Part shown: one piece after another, positions 1-8,708 of the stretch
How the letters are laid out: every line of letters begins with the position of its first letter
Numbering within the stretch: the first letter of the stretch is position 1
DNA from: Anaerolineae bacterium
GTDB taxonomy: Bacteria; Chloroflexota; Anaerolineae; JAFGEY01
Direction: 5' to 3'
Length of the DNA stretch: 24,691 bases
Assembly (NCBI GenBank): GCA_016931365.1
Contig: JAFGEY010000293.1
Coordinates: 1 to 24,691, forward strand
Made by a program: the position numbers and the translations under genes
The notes under the pieces: model-generated
Seen by the model: the letters and a program-made list of their open reading frames with translations, nothing else
Told to the model about the DNA's origin: nothing
The model's database searches: none

Positions 1-492
1 GCCGTCGAACTGCTCGACCGCTTTGCCAGCGAGGGTGAGTCCAACCACGCGCTGTTCGACCTTGCCATTGAGACGCTGGACCGGCTGTGCGAGAGCAACG
101 ACTTGGCGCTGACGGTGCGCTTTTACGAGGTCAGGCTGCTGACGCTGGAAGGCTACCGCCCGCAGTTTTTCTACTGCCTGAGTTGCAATGCCGAAATCAA
201 ACCGGTGATCAACTATTTCAGCGCTGAACAGGGGGGTATTCTCTGTCCGCGCTGCGGCGAGGGCTTGATCGCCCAGCCTGGCGGGGCGCGCCTGGCGCGC
301 CCGGTGTCGATCAATGCGCTCAAGGTGCTGCGCTACCTGCAAACGCGATCCTATGACGAGTGCCGCCGGCTGCGGCTTCAAGCCACCACTCATCGCGATC
401 TGGAAACGTTGATGCACCATTATCTGATCTACATTCTGGAGCGCAATCTCAAATCGGTCGAGTTTTTGCAGCGAGTACGTCAGGAGCGCTGA
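1..492 (+). CDS. recO: DNA repair protein RecO, C-terminal part (5' end outside window)
   Basis: This is the C-terminal ~163 residues of RecO, the RecFOR-pathway mediator that helps load RecA onto SSB-coated single-stranded DNA and anneals complementary strands. The reading frame is open from base 1, so the N-terminal OB-fold lies off the window. What is seen is the family's C-terminal helical domain: a segment reading FYEVRLLTLEGYRP, a four-cysteine zinc-site pattern (CLSC and CPRC about 30 residues apart), then SINALKVLRYLQ and a closing YILERNLKSVEFL, all typical of RecO. A TTG at 103 could be mistaken for a start, but coding clearly continues upstream of it. The stop at 490-492 is followed by a GC-rich hairpin and then the MazG-like gene 55 bp downstream on the same strand. 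Identification is confident; only the missing start is uncertain. Confidence 0.9.
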   Translation, partial: AVELLDRFASEGESNHALFDLAIETLDRLCESNDLALTVRFYEVRLLTLEGYRPQFFYCLSCNAEIKPVINYFSAEQGGILCPRCGEGLIAQPGGARLARPVSINALKVLRYLQTRSYDECRRLRLQATTHRDLETLMHHYLIYILERNLKSVEFLQRVRQER

Positions 493-496
493 GCGA

Positions 497-523
497 CGGC
501 TGACGGCTGACCGCCGACTGCCG
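497..523 (+). terminator. GC-rich imperfect hairpin after recO
   Basis: The arms CGGCTGACGGC (497-507) and GCCGACTGCCG (513-523) pair with two mismatches around a 5-base loop. The hairpin starts five bases after the recO stop. No T-run follows, so it is not a classical intrinsic terminator and may instead be an mRNA-end or stability structure, or a copy of a dispersed repeat. The 10-mer GACCGCCGAC at 509-518 recurs at 19820-19829 in another intergenic hairpin. Confidence 0.35.
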
Positions 524-547
524 ATCACAAACAGGTTGTGGAGAGCG

Positions 548-967
548 ATGGAATTTCAAGAGTATCAACATCAATTGGTCCAAATGGAGCGCGAGCGCGG
601 CTGGGATCGCGTGCTGCCCGGTCACACCTTTATGCACATGGGCGAAGAGATGGGCGAAATTGCCCGCGTTTTGGAGCGTTTTGAGGGCTATCGTACTACC
701 GACCAGACCGTCGATCAGCTGCGCGAGGCGTTGGCCGGCGAACTGGCCGATCTGACCGCGTTCGTGTTCAAGCTGGCCAGCCAGTTCGACATCGATATGA
801 GCGATACCATGCAAGCTCACCTGGAGAAATTTCGCGCCCGTTTCTACGACGTCGAGCAAGGCCAGGCCGAGATGGCCCGTTACCTCGCCCACCAGGAAAA
901 AAATCTGGACTGGATCAAGGGGAACAAGGGCGCAGCAGGCAACATGTTGCACGCGCCCCTAGATTGA
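548..967 (+). CDS. MazG-like nucleotide pyrophosphohydrolase
   Basis: This 139-residue protein looks like a small all-alpha NTP pyrophosphohydrolase of the MazG/dUTPase-2 superfamily, which removes pyrophosphate from (d)NTPs, often non-canonical ones, using Mg2+. The visible signature is an acidic EExxE-type helix ([18 protein letters not shown], about residues 30-47) followed by a second acidic helix ([16 protein letters not shown], about 63-78) supplying the E..D pair that coordinates metal in this fold. The exact substrate cannot be read from the sequence. The start is taken at ATG 548, with GGAG at 540-543 just upstream; a TTG at 536 is in frame but lacks a better ribosome site. The gene sits between recO and glycyl-tRNA synthetase, with only 10 bp to the latter, so co-transcription is likely. 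A housecleaning role is inferred. Confidence 0.72.
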   Translation: MEFQEYQHQLVQMERERGWDRVLPGHTFMHMGEEMGEIARVLERFEGYRTTDQTVDQLREALAGELADLTAFVFKLASQFDIDMSDTMQAHLEKFRARFYDVEQGQAEMARYLAHQEKNLDWIKGNKGAAGNMLHAPLD

Positions 968-977
968 AGGAGTCACG

Positions 978-3900
978 ATGAAAGCACTCACCTTTCAACA
1001 GGTCATCTTGCGGCTTCAGCAGTTCTGGGCCGATTACGGCTGCACGCTCTGGCAGCCCTACAGCGAAAAAGTCGGCGCGGGGACGTACAATGCCGCCACC
1101 GTGCTGCGCGTGCTGGGGCCGGAGCCGTGGAACGTCGCCTATGTCGAGCCGTCTTATCGTCCCGACGACGGCCGCTACGGCGATAACCCCAACCGGATGC
1201 AGATGCACTTTCAGTTCCAGGTTATCCTCAAGCCCGAACCGGGCAACCCGCAGGAGGTGTACCTGAAGAGCCTGGAGGCGGTCGGCATCGACCGCAACCG
1301 GCACGACCTGCGCTTTGTCGAGGACAACTGGGAAAGCCCCGCCCTCGGCGCGTGGGGGCTTGGCTGGGAAGTGTGGCTCGATGGGCAAGAGATCAGCCAG
1401 TACACCTATTTCCAGCAGGCAGGCGGCTTTCAAACCGATCCCGTCGCCGTGGAATTCACCTACGGCCTGGAGCGCATCGTCATCGCCTTGCAGCGTGTGC
1501 GCAGCGTGTGGGAGATCGATTTCGACGGCACCAACAGCTATGGCGACATCTTGCTCAAGTCCGAGGTCGAAAACTGCATTTACGATTTCGAGATCGGCGA
1601 CGTGGAGCGGCTGAGCCAGATGTACAACCTGTTTGAGGCCGAGGCCAGGGCCTGTCTGGAAAAAGATCTGGTCATCCCCGCACACGATTACGTGCTGCGC
1701 TGTTCGCACACTTTTAATCTGCTCGACTCGCGCGGCGCCATCGGCGTGACCGAGCGGGCCAAGTATTTTGCGCGCATGCGCGCCCTGTCCCGCGACGTGG
1801 CTAAAGCTTTCTTCGCTCAGCGCGAATCGTTGGGGCACCCGCTGCTCAAATACCTCAAAAAGCCCGAATTACCCCCACTGCCCGCGCTAGACACGGCCCG
1901 GTTGAGCGACAATCCCGAAACCCTGCTGCTCGAAATCGGTACCGAAGAACTGCCCCACGGCGATCTGACCGACGCGCTGGCGCAGCTCAAAACAGCCGTG
2001 CCGAAACTGCTCGCCGATCTGCTCCTCGATCACGGCGCGGTCCGCATCGAGGGCACGCCGCGCCGACTGGTAGCCGGCGTACACGACCTATCGCCGCGCC
2101 AGCCTGACCGCGAATTGACCGTCAAAGGCCCACCGGCCAACCGGGCTTTTGACGCCGAAGGCAACCCGACTAAAGCCGCTGAAGGCTTTGCGCGCAGTCG
2201 AGGCGTTGACGTGGCTGATTTGCAGGTGCGTGAAATCGACGGTGGGCAATATGTGGTTGCGGCAGTCAAACAAGTGGGTCGCACGGCGGGCGAGGTGTTG
2301 GTCGAGGCATTGCCGGGATTGGTGGCCAGGCTCTCTTTTGCCAAGAGCATGCGCTGGAACGCCTCCAACATCGCCTTTTCTCGCCCCATCCGCTGGTTTG
2401 TGGCCCTGCTCGGCGATGTGGTGCTGCCCTTTGAATACGCCAGCGTGCAGAGCGGGCGCATTTCGCGCGGGCTGCGCCAATACGGATCGCCTGATATTGA
2501 GATTCCGCACGCCGGCCAATACGGCAAACTGATGGCCGATGCCAAAATCGTCGTCGATGTGGCCCAGCGCCGCCAGATAATCTGCCAGCAGGCCGAAGCG
2601 TTGGCGGCCGAGGTTGGCGGCACGATCCCCGACGATCCCGCGCTGCTTGACGAAGTGACCGACTTGGTCGAACTGCCCACCGCGCTACGTGGTAGTTTTG
2701 AAACCGACTATCTCAAGCTGCCGGCCGACATTTTGATCTCGGTGATGAAAAAGCACCAGCGATATTTCCCCCTCGTCGATCAAAAAAGCAAGCTGTTGCC
2801 CCATTTCATCGCCGTGCGCAACGGCGACGAGCAAAACCTGCCTGTGGTGCGACTGGGCAACGAAGACGTGATCCGCGCCCGTTTTGCTGACGCTTCTTTC
2901 TTTTACAAGGCCGATACCAAACGGCATCTGGGCTGCTTTTTGCCCCGCCTGGACACGCTCACCTTCCAGGAACGGCTTGGATCGATGCTCGACAAGGTGC
3001 GGCGCATCGAAAAACTGGCCCCGCGCATTGGCGAGATGCTGAGGCTGGCTCCCGCCGAGTTGATGACCGTGCACCGGGTCGCCGAGTTGTGCAAAGCCGA
3101 TCTGGCAACGCAGATGGTGGTCGAGATGACCAGTTTGCAAGGGATCATGGGCCGCGAGTACGCTCGCTTGAGCGGTGAACCCGAGGCCGTCGCCGAGGGC
3201 ATTTTTGAGCACCATCTGCCCCGTTTTGCCGGTGACGCGCTGCCCGCATCGATGCCGGGCTTGATCGTCGGCTTGGCCGACAAGCTGGACAGCCTGGTGG
3301 CGCTCTTTGCCGTCGGTTTGCAGCCGACCGGCACCAAGGATCCTTTTGCGCTGCGCCGTGCAGCGCTGGGCATCGTCCAGGTGTTGTTGGGAAAGCAGGT
3401 TCGGCTCGATTTGCGCCGGGGGATCGAGATGGCCGTCGAAATGCTACCTGAAGGCATTGTCGGAGATGCGGTGATGGGCGAGGGCGTCCAGGTGGCCGTG
3501 CTCGATTACATCGTCCAACGTTTGCGTGGGGTTTTGCTCGAAGAAGGGCTGCGCTACGACGTGGTCGATGCGGCGTTGACCGAGCGATGTCACGATCCGG
3601 CGTTGGCCCGGCAGACCGCCGTCGATCTGGCTGAATGGGGCGAGCGCAAAGATTGGATGGCCCTGCTTAATGCGTATGGGCGCTGTGCGCGCATCGTGCG
3701 TGGCGAAGAGAAACCCGGCCTGTTCGATCCGCAGGCGATCACTGAAGATGCGACGGCACACCTTTATGATGCCTTGCGCGTGGCCCAATCTACCATTTCG
3801 GATCGGCGCACCGTCGGCGAGGTTTTGCGCGCCATCCAAAAGCTGGTGCCCGATATCAATGCCTTTTTTGACACAGTGTTGGTGATGGACCCCGATCCGG

Positions 3901-3989
3901 CTGTCCGCCAAAACCGGCTTGCTCTGGTGCAATCTGTCGCTGCGCTGACCGAGGGTGTGGTCGATTTGAGTCTGTTGGAAGGGTTCTAG
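978..3989 (+). CDS. glyQS: Glycine--tRNA ligase, fused alpha and beta subunits
   Basis: This 1003-residue protein charges tRNA-Gly with glycine. It joins in one chain the two subunits that most bacteria encode as separate glyQ and glyS genes of the bacterial-type (alpha-beta)2 enzyme. Residues ~1-295 are the alpha catalytic domain: [18 protein letters not shown] at the N-terminus, then [28 protein letters not shown] and FTYGLERI, followed by [19 protein letters not shown] proline-rich linker (~295-312) leads to the beta part, which opens with the hallmark [12 protein letters not shown] and contains [27 protein letters not shown], and an HD-like region ending with [18 protein letters not shown] and [12 protein letters not shown]. 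The C-terminal ~150 residues form the anticodon-binding region. A strong AAGGAG at 967-972, 5 bases before the ATG, fixes the start. Fused versions are known, for example in Chlamydia. No internal stop or frameshift is seen. Confidence 0.95.
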   Translation: MKALTFQQVILRLQQFWADYGCTLWQPYSEKVGAGTYNAATVLRVLGPEPWNVAYVEPSYRPDDGRYGDNPNRMQMHFQFQVILKPEPGNPQEVYLKSLEAVGIDRNRHDLRFVEDNWESPALGAWGLGWEVWLDGQEISQYTYFQQAGGFQTDPVAVEFTYGLERIVIALQRVRSVWEIDFDGTNSYGDILLKSEVENCIYDFEIGDVERLSQMYNLFEAEARACLEKDLVIPAHDYVLRCSHTFNLLDSRGAIGVTERAKYFARMRALSRDVAKAFFAQRESLGHPLLKYLKKPELPPLPALDTARLSDNPETLLLEIGTEELPHGDLTDALAQLKTAVPKLLADLLLDHGAVRIEGTPRRLVAGVHDLSPRQPDRELTVKGPPANRAFDAEGNPTKAAEGFARSRGVDVADLQVREIDGGQYVVAAVKQVGRTAGEVLVEALPGLVARLSFAKSMRWNASNIAFSRPIRWFVALLGDVVLPFEYASVQSGRISRGLRQYGSPDIEIPHAGQYGKLMADAKIVVDVAQRRQIICQQAEALAAEVGGTIPDDPALLDEVTDLVELPTALRGSFETDYLKLPADILISVMKKHQRYFPLVDQKSKLLPHFIAVRNGDEQNLPVVRLGNEDVIRARFADASFFYKADTKRHLGCFLPRLDTLTFQERLGSMLDKVRRIEKLAPRIGEMLRLAPAELMTVHRVAELCKADLATQMVVEMTSLQGIMGREYARLSGEPEAVAEGIFEHHLPRFAGDALPASMPGLIVGLADKLDSLVALFAVGLQPTGTKDPFALRRAALGIVQVLLGKQVRLDLRRGIEMAVEMLPEGIVGDAVMGEGVQVAVLDYIVQRLRGVLLEEGLRYDVVDAALTERCHDPALARQTAVDLAEWGERKDWMALLNAYGRCARIVRGEEKPGLFDPQAITEDATAHLYDALRVAQSTISDRRTVGEVLRAIQKLVPDINAFFDTVLVMDPDPAVRQNRLALVQSVAALTEGVVDLSLLEGF

Positions 3990-4018
3990 ATATCACTTTT
4001 GCGCAGCACGAATCACGA

Positions 4019-6088
4019 ATGAAAAAGATGTTTGGCGTCAAACAAGAATATCTGGCGCTAGCTGGCATTCTCGCCCTGGCGCTTTTCTTACGCCTGTTCT
4101 GGCTCGACCGCATCCCGCTTGGCGTGCGTTATGACGAGCTACAAAACGTGCGCATGATCGAGCGCGTGCTGGCAGGTGAGCGGCCGATCTATTTTGCCGA
4201 AAGCTGGGGCCACGAGCCGCTTTTTCATTACTTGCAGGCCGCGTCGATGGCTGTGCTGGGCAAGACCGTGTGGGGGCTGCGTGTTCCGGCGGCGCTGATG
4301 GGCACGCTCGGCATTTTCACCGCTTACCTGGCCCTGCGACGGATGTTTGGCGCGCCGACGGCGCTGGTTGCCTCGGCAATGCTTGCTGTTTCACTCTGGT
4401 CGCTGATCCTCAGCCGCTTTGGCCTGCGCCCGATCGGTTTGACGCCCTGGCTGGGCCTGACCGTCTATGCGTTCTGGCGCGGACTGGAGACTGCGTCTCC
4501 CAAACGTACGTTGATCCTGCTCTGGTTTGCCCTCTGTGGGGTCAGCATAGGGGCGATGCTGTACACCTATTTTGCCGGGTGGGTTGCCGTTGGACTGATC
4601 GGCGTATTTGGCATTTACCTGGCCCTTTTTCACCGCCCACTGCTTAAGGATCGCTGGTGGGGCTGGCTGTTGAGCCTGCTCGTTCCTCTGCTGATGTTCG
4701 CTCCTCTGGCTTTGTATCTCAAGCAGCACCCCGAACTGGGGCAGCGCGTGGGGCAGGTGGGCAGCGATCTGTCCACCGCGATCCAAAAGGGCGAGTTTGG
4801 CTTGCTGTTGAACAACGCTTGGCGCACGCTGGGTATGTTTAGCGTCGAGGGCGATCAGGAATGGCTGAACAACCTCTCGCGCCGCCCGGTCTTCGATCCG
4901 TTGACCGCGCTTTTGTTTTACGGTGGACTGCTATTGGCGCTTTGGCGTTGGAAAAGGCCGCAATACGCCTTGGCCCTGCTCTGGCTGGCAGCGGGCATCG
5001 CTCCGGCGCTGTTCACCTGGCCGGCCGGCGGGCATCTACATACTACCGCCGCCAACCCGGTCACGTTTGTCTTTCCTGCATTGGCAATCGTCCTGGTCTG
5101 GCAGTGGGCCGGGCGGCAAGCCGCAGCCTGGGAGCGCCTGGGCGCTCGATTGCTGCTTATCTTCGTTGCCATCTGGTTTGGCGGGAGCAACGTCTATGAT
5201 TATTTCGTCCGTTGGGCGTCGGCGGCAGAGGTACGTCGCGAGTACCAGGCCCCGGTGGGTGCGGCAGCGCGCTACCTGCAAGGTCAAGGAGGTGCGATCT
5301 CGTATAGCGTCAATGCGCCCTGGGTCGATTACTGGAACCCCTGGAGCAAGGCGAGTTTCGATTTGCTCTTCGCTCGGGGTAACGTGCGCTGGTTCGACGG
5401 CCAACAGGCGATCTTGATCCCGGCAGGCCCCGCCGTGCAGTTCATCTTACCCGACCACCCTGGTTATCCATCGACTCTCCATCCCGATCTGGCGCAGTTT
5501 TTCACCGACAGCGTTGTTGCTGTAGAATTGGGCCATCGCGACTTTTTTGGCTCGACGCTGGATGTGTACGAATTGGAGACGCGCGCGCCAATCGATGCGT
5601 TTCTCGCCGCGTGCGCATTGGCAGAGGTGTGGGCCAGCCCGGAAAGCAGCTACGTGGCTGGCGAATCGGAGTCGCTGCGGCAGGCACTGCCTTTGCCGGT
5701 TGATTTCGGCGGGCGGCTGGCCTTGATCGGCTACCTGTACGACTGCGAGCAGGTTGGGCACGGCGAAGTCTGGCAACTCATAACCTGCTGGCAGGCAACC
5801 TCGGACGGCGGCGGCCCGCTGGCGATCTTTGTCCATGTCCTTGACGATGCCAACCTTGTGCGGGCCAGCCGCGACGAGTTGAGCGCGGCTCCGTCGAGCT
5901 GGCGCACGGGCGACTTGCTGATCCACGTGCACCAGGTCTTTATCCCTGGCGATATGCCCCCCGGCACGCAGCGCATCGAGTTGGGCGTTTATGCGCCGGA
6001 CACGCTGCTCCGCCTGGCGGCGTCATCCGCCGGTGGACAGCCCATTCCCTACAACCGGCTTCTTCTGAACTCACTGTGCGTCGAGTAG
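4019..6088 (+). CDS. GT39-like (ArnT/PMT-type) membrane glycosyltransferase
   Basis: This 689-residue polytopic membrane protein resembles glycosyltransferase family 39/83 (GT-C fold), enzymes that transfer a sugar from a polyprenyl-phosphate carrier to lipid or protein acceptors on the outer face of the membrane. It starts with a membrane segment (EYLALAGILALALFLRLFWL) followed by an acidic loop, VRYDELQNVRMIER, placed like the catalytic Asp/Glu motif of GT-C enzymes after the first helix. About nine to ten further hydrophobic segments run to residue ~395 (TYFAGWVAVGLIGVFGIYLA and ALALLWLAAGIAPALF are clear). The last ~290 residues are mostly soluble and probably extracytoplasmic. The ATG at 4019 lacks a convincing ribosome site; ATG 4028 is an alternative. 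It begins 29 bp after glyQS. Donor and acceptor cannot be inferred. Confidence 0.75.
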   Translation: MKKMFGVKQEYLALAGILALALFLRLFWLDRIPLGVRYDELQNVRMIERVLAGERPIYFAESWGHEPLFHYLQAASMAVLGKTVWGLRVPAALMGTLGIFTAYLALRRMFGAPTALVASAMLAVSLWSLILSRFGLRPIGLTPWLGLTVYAFWRGLETASPKRTLILLWFALCGVSIGAMLYTYFAGWVAVGLIGVFGIYLALFHRPLLKDRWWGWLLSLLVPLLMFAPLALYLKQHPELGQRVGQVGSDLSTAIQKGEFGLLLNNAWRTLGMFSVEGDQEWLNNLSRRPVFDPLTALLFYGGLLLALWRWKRPQYALALLWLAAGIAPALFTWPAGGHLHTTAANPVTFVFPALAIVLVWQWAGRQAAAWERLGARLLLIFVAIWFGGSNVYDYFVRWASAAEVRREYQAPVGAAARYLQGQGGAISYSVNAPWVDYWNPWSKASFDLLFARGNVRWFDGQQAILIPAGPAVQFILPDHPGYPSTLHPDLAQFFTDSVVAVELGHRDFFGSTLDVYELETRAPIDAFLAACALAEVWASPESSYVAGESESLRQALPLPVDFGGRLALIGYLYDCEQVGHGEVWQLITCWQATSDGGGPLAIFVHVLDDANLVRASRDELSAAPSSWRTGDLLIHVHQVFIPGDMPPGTQRIELGVYAPDTLLRLAASSAGGQPIPYNRLLLNSLCVE

Positions 6089-6138
6089 CTTTCTTGATTT
6101 GTTATGCAACTGTAACAAAAACGGGCACATTTGATCGG

Positions 6139-6167
6139 TTGACCTTTATCTGCTCATATAGTAGAAT
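6139..6167 (+). promoter_or_regulatory. Sigma70-type promoter for the histidine kinase gene
   Basis: TTGACC (6139-6144) and TAGAAT (6162-6167) are separated by 17 bp in an AT-rich gap of about 130 bases in otherwise GC-rich DNA. Transcription would start near 6174, about 45 bases before the ATG at 6219. This supports that ATG, which has its own ribosome site, over the in-frame TTG at 6177. A weak AT-rich stem (TTTGTTA 6098-6104 with TAACAAA 6113-6119) lies upstream and could end the preceding gene. Confidence 0.6.
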
Positions 6168-6218
6168 AGTCATAGCTTGTTATATCTTGTGATAGTTTTT
6201 GTCAGTGTGGGAAGAGTT

Positions 6219-8708
6219 ATGTCTTTATTTGTAGATATCCTCACCATATTGAGCGTGTCCAGCGGCGGTATTGCTTATTATCTGGTTGTTTTGTTTTGCA
6301 TCTGGGCAATTATGGGGCTGGCGCTTTCCCGGTGGTCAAGAGGCGAGCACCGAGGGGTGGTGCCGCGCCTGCTCATTGCCAGCGGTGTGATGTTATTTGG
6401 AAGATTCGTTCTCTTTGTCATTGCGCTGATCGATCGGCAGAACGGCACGGCATTGGTGGTGTTTGGCCCGCCCATCGAGCGTGTGGTCGATGCCTTGTCG
6501 TTGGTACTGTTGTGTTGGGCATTCACGGCCACATCGCGCAAACAGGTGGCTGTCCGCATTTTGACAGCAATCGCTTCGCTGGTTTTTGTCGGCTTTTACG
6601 TCATCTCGGCGATGCAGTGGGGCGTCGCCTGGCAGGTTGACAGCGGCCTGGTCTATAACCTTTTCTGGCACACCTGGGTGTGGGAGATCGGCCAATTGCT
6701 GTGTGCTATTTCGATGCTGGCCTACCTTTTTGTCTTTCCCTTTCCAGAGCGCGGCACGTTGATCGTCAGTTTGGGTATGCTTGCCCTGGGGCACTTGATG
6801 CAGGCTGTGCTGCCCTTTGCCGACCAGATTCCTCACGCTGCTGGCTGGGTGCGGCTGGCCAATTTGGTCGCCTTGCCGCTGATTTCTGTCTCGGCATTTC
6901 GATTCATTCTCCAACGCTTTGATGCGCAACTGGTTGAACTACACGCCGTCAGCCAGGAGTCGCTTTCGCAAGTGACCGGGTTGATGGATTTGGTGGACAT
7001 CAACCGGCGGATGGCCTCATCGCTCAACCTGGATACAGTGCTCAAAAATGCCTTGCACAGTCTGTCGCAAATCACCCCCACCAACCTGTGCGCGATCGCG
7101 TTTGTGACCCGTTCTGATATACAAGAACTTGTTCTCCAAGTAATCTATGATGATCGTGACGTACGCGAGCCGGGCGTTCGTTTTCTGGCCGAAGATCATC
7201 CGGCGATCGAATATGCCATTACCCGTAACAAGCCGGTCATTCTTGAATCTGGCGAAAACGGCCAGGCGACAAATATCTACCGGTTGCTTGGCAGTGGGCA
7301 GAGTGGCCCGCTGATCATTCAACCGCTGATCGAAGGTGATGCCGTGACCGGCCTGGTTATGGTGGGACGTCCCAACCACCCCAAGCCGTTTTCGGCGGTC
7401 GAGATCAACAAGTGCGAGACCTTTTCTCGAAACCTTGCGCTGACCATTTGCAATGCGCGCCAATATCGAGCGCTTGAGCAGCAGCACGAACACACCACCG
7501 CCGATCTGCATCTGCTCGAAATGGAGCATGCGCGCACGCGGGCGGACCTGGAAAATCGCCTCAAACAAAGCCAAAACGAGCTCTCGCTGTACATTCAGAA
7601 GCTCTATGAGACCGAGATCAGTGAACAGCGCGCCCACAACGATGTGCGCGAACTGGGTGAGTCGCTAAATCGGCTTAAGGTCGAGCATCGCGGCGAGTTA
7701 GAACGAGCCCGCTCGGAGCTTCAGCAGAGTGTCAAACAGACCGGCGTGTTGACGCAGAAACTCGGCCTGATCGATGCGCAGCGTCTGGAGCTGGAGCGTC
7801 GTTTACAGTCAGCCAGACAACGCGAGATTGATTTGCAAGCCGAGTTCTCGGTGCTACAACACAAGCGCGATAACCTGGAGGCACAGGTTGCGCAATTGCA
7901 CAAGATGCTCGCGGAACAGGAACAAAAGGGCCAACAGAATGGGACGGTTGACGAACAATCGCAGGCCAAAGAGCAGTTTGTGGGCTCACTGGCACAAGAG
8001 TTGCGCACGCCGATGACATCCATTGTCGGCTATACCGAACTGCTGCTCAGTGGGGCGGTTGGCGACCTTGACGATATGTCGCGCAAGTTTTTGCGTCGGG
8101 TTCAGGCCAACATCGAACGGATGGGGGCGATGCTCAACGATCTGATCGGCATTACTACCATCGATTCGGGCAAGTTGATTCTCGACCTGGAGACTGTTGA
8201 CCTGCGGCATCTGATCAATGAGGCGCTCGGCCGGGCACAGTTCCGGCTGGAAGAAAAAGAGCTTGGATCGTACCTCGAGATCGAAGAGATGCCGCCAATC
8301 CGCGCTGATCCCGATTCGTTGCAGCAGATTCTGAACAATCTCTTGTCCAATGCCTGCAAGTCCTCGCGGGTAGGTACCGAGATCAAAATCAAGGCGCATC
8401 AAGAATTCGACGATGTGAACAGGGCCTTTTTGCGCGTCTCGGTCAGCGATACCGGCGGTGGTGTTGCCCCGCAAGATCGCCCGCGCGTATTTGACCGTTT
8501 TTATCGCGCCGATGATGCACTGATTGAAGGGTTGGGTGAAACCGGAGTGGGCTTGTCGATCGTCAAGTCTCTGGTCGAGGCGCACCAGGGGCGCGTGTGG
8601 ATCGAGAGCGAGGATGGCGTCGGATCGACTTTTCATTTCACTATGCCTTTCGGGCTAGAGAATCGCACTGGACAGAAGGCGGCGGATCGGGGCAACGGGA
8701 ATGGCTAA
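6219..8708 (+). CDS. Membrane GAF-domain sensor histidine kinase with atypical H-box
   Basis: This is an 829-residue sensor kinase. Residues ~1-235 form a multi-helix membrane region. A GAF domain follows (~254-415), then a long charged coiled coil (~418-580), a HisKA dimerisation region and an HATPase_c domain. The ATPase boxes look intact: QQILNNLLSNAC (N box), DTGGGV (G1), FDRFYR (F box) and GETGVGLSIVKSLVEAHQG (G2). The H-box reads SLAQELRTPMTSI, whereas kinases normally have S-H-E-L-R-T-P; codon CAA (7995-7997, Gln593) replaces the phospho-acceptor His, so classical autophosphorylation should be impossible at this site. The start is ATG 6219 with GGAAG at 6210-6214. The 3' end overlaps the LysM gene by 8 bp, suggesting translational coupling. 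No response regulator is encoded nearby. The ligand of the GAF domain is unknown. Confidence 0.85.
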   Translation: MSLFVDILTILSVSSGGIAYYLVVLFCIWAIMGLALSRWSRGEHRGVVPRLLIASGVMLFGRFVLFVIALIDRQNGTALVVFGPPIERVVDALSLVLLCWAFTATSRKQVAVRILTAIASLVFVGFYVISAMQWGVAWQVDSGLVYNLFWHTWVWEIGQLLCAISMLAYLFVFPFPERGTLIVSLGMLALGHLMQAVLPFADQIPHAAGWVRLANLVALPLISVSAFRFILQRFDAQLVELHAVSQESLSQVTGLMDLVDINRRMASSLNLDTVLKNALHSLSQITPTNLCAIAFVTRSDIQELVLQVIYDDRDVREPGVRFLAEDHPAIEYAITRNKPVILESGENGQATNIYRLLGSGQSGPLIIQPLIEGDAVTGLVMVGRPNHPKPFSAVEINKCETFSRNLALTICNARQYRALEQQHEHTTADLHLLEMEHARTRADLENRLKQSQNELSLYIQKLYETEISEQRAHNDVRELGESLNRLKVEHRGELERARSELQQSVKQTGVLTQKLGLIDAQRLELERRLQSARQREIDLQAEFSVLQHKRDNLEAQVAQLHKMLAEQEQKGQQNGTVDEQSQAKEQFVGSLAQELRTPMTSIVGYTELLLSGAVGDLDDMSRKFLRRVQANIERMGAMLNDLIGITTIDSGKLILDLETVDLRHLINEALGRAQFRLEEKELGSYLEIEEMPPIRADPDSLQQILNNLLSNACKSSRVGTEIKIKAHQEFDDVNRAFLRVSVSDTGGGVAPQDRPRVFDRFYRADDALIEGLGETGVGLSIVKSLVEAHQGRVWIESEDGVGSTFHFTMPFGLENRTGQKAADRGNGNG

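Noticed and set aside
915..1838. Minus-strand open frame (307 codons) opposite glyQS
   Set aside because: It covers the highly conserved alpha domain of glycyl-tRNA synthetase in antisense and has no recognisable features.
6177..6218. Earlier TTG start for the histidine kinase
   Set aside because: It lies almost at the predicted transcription start and lacks a ribosome site, whereas ATG 6219 has GGAAG upstream.
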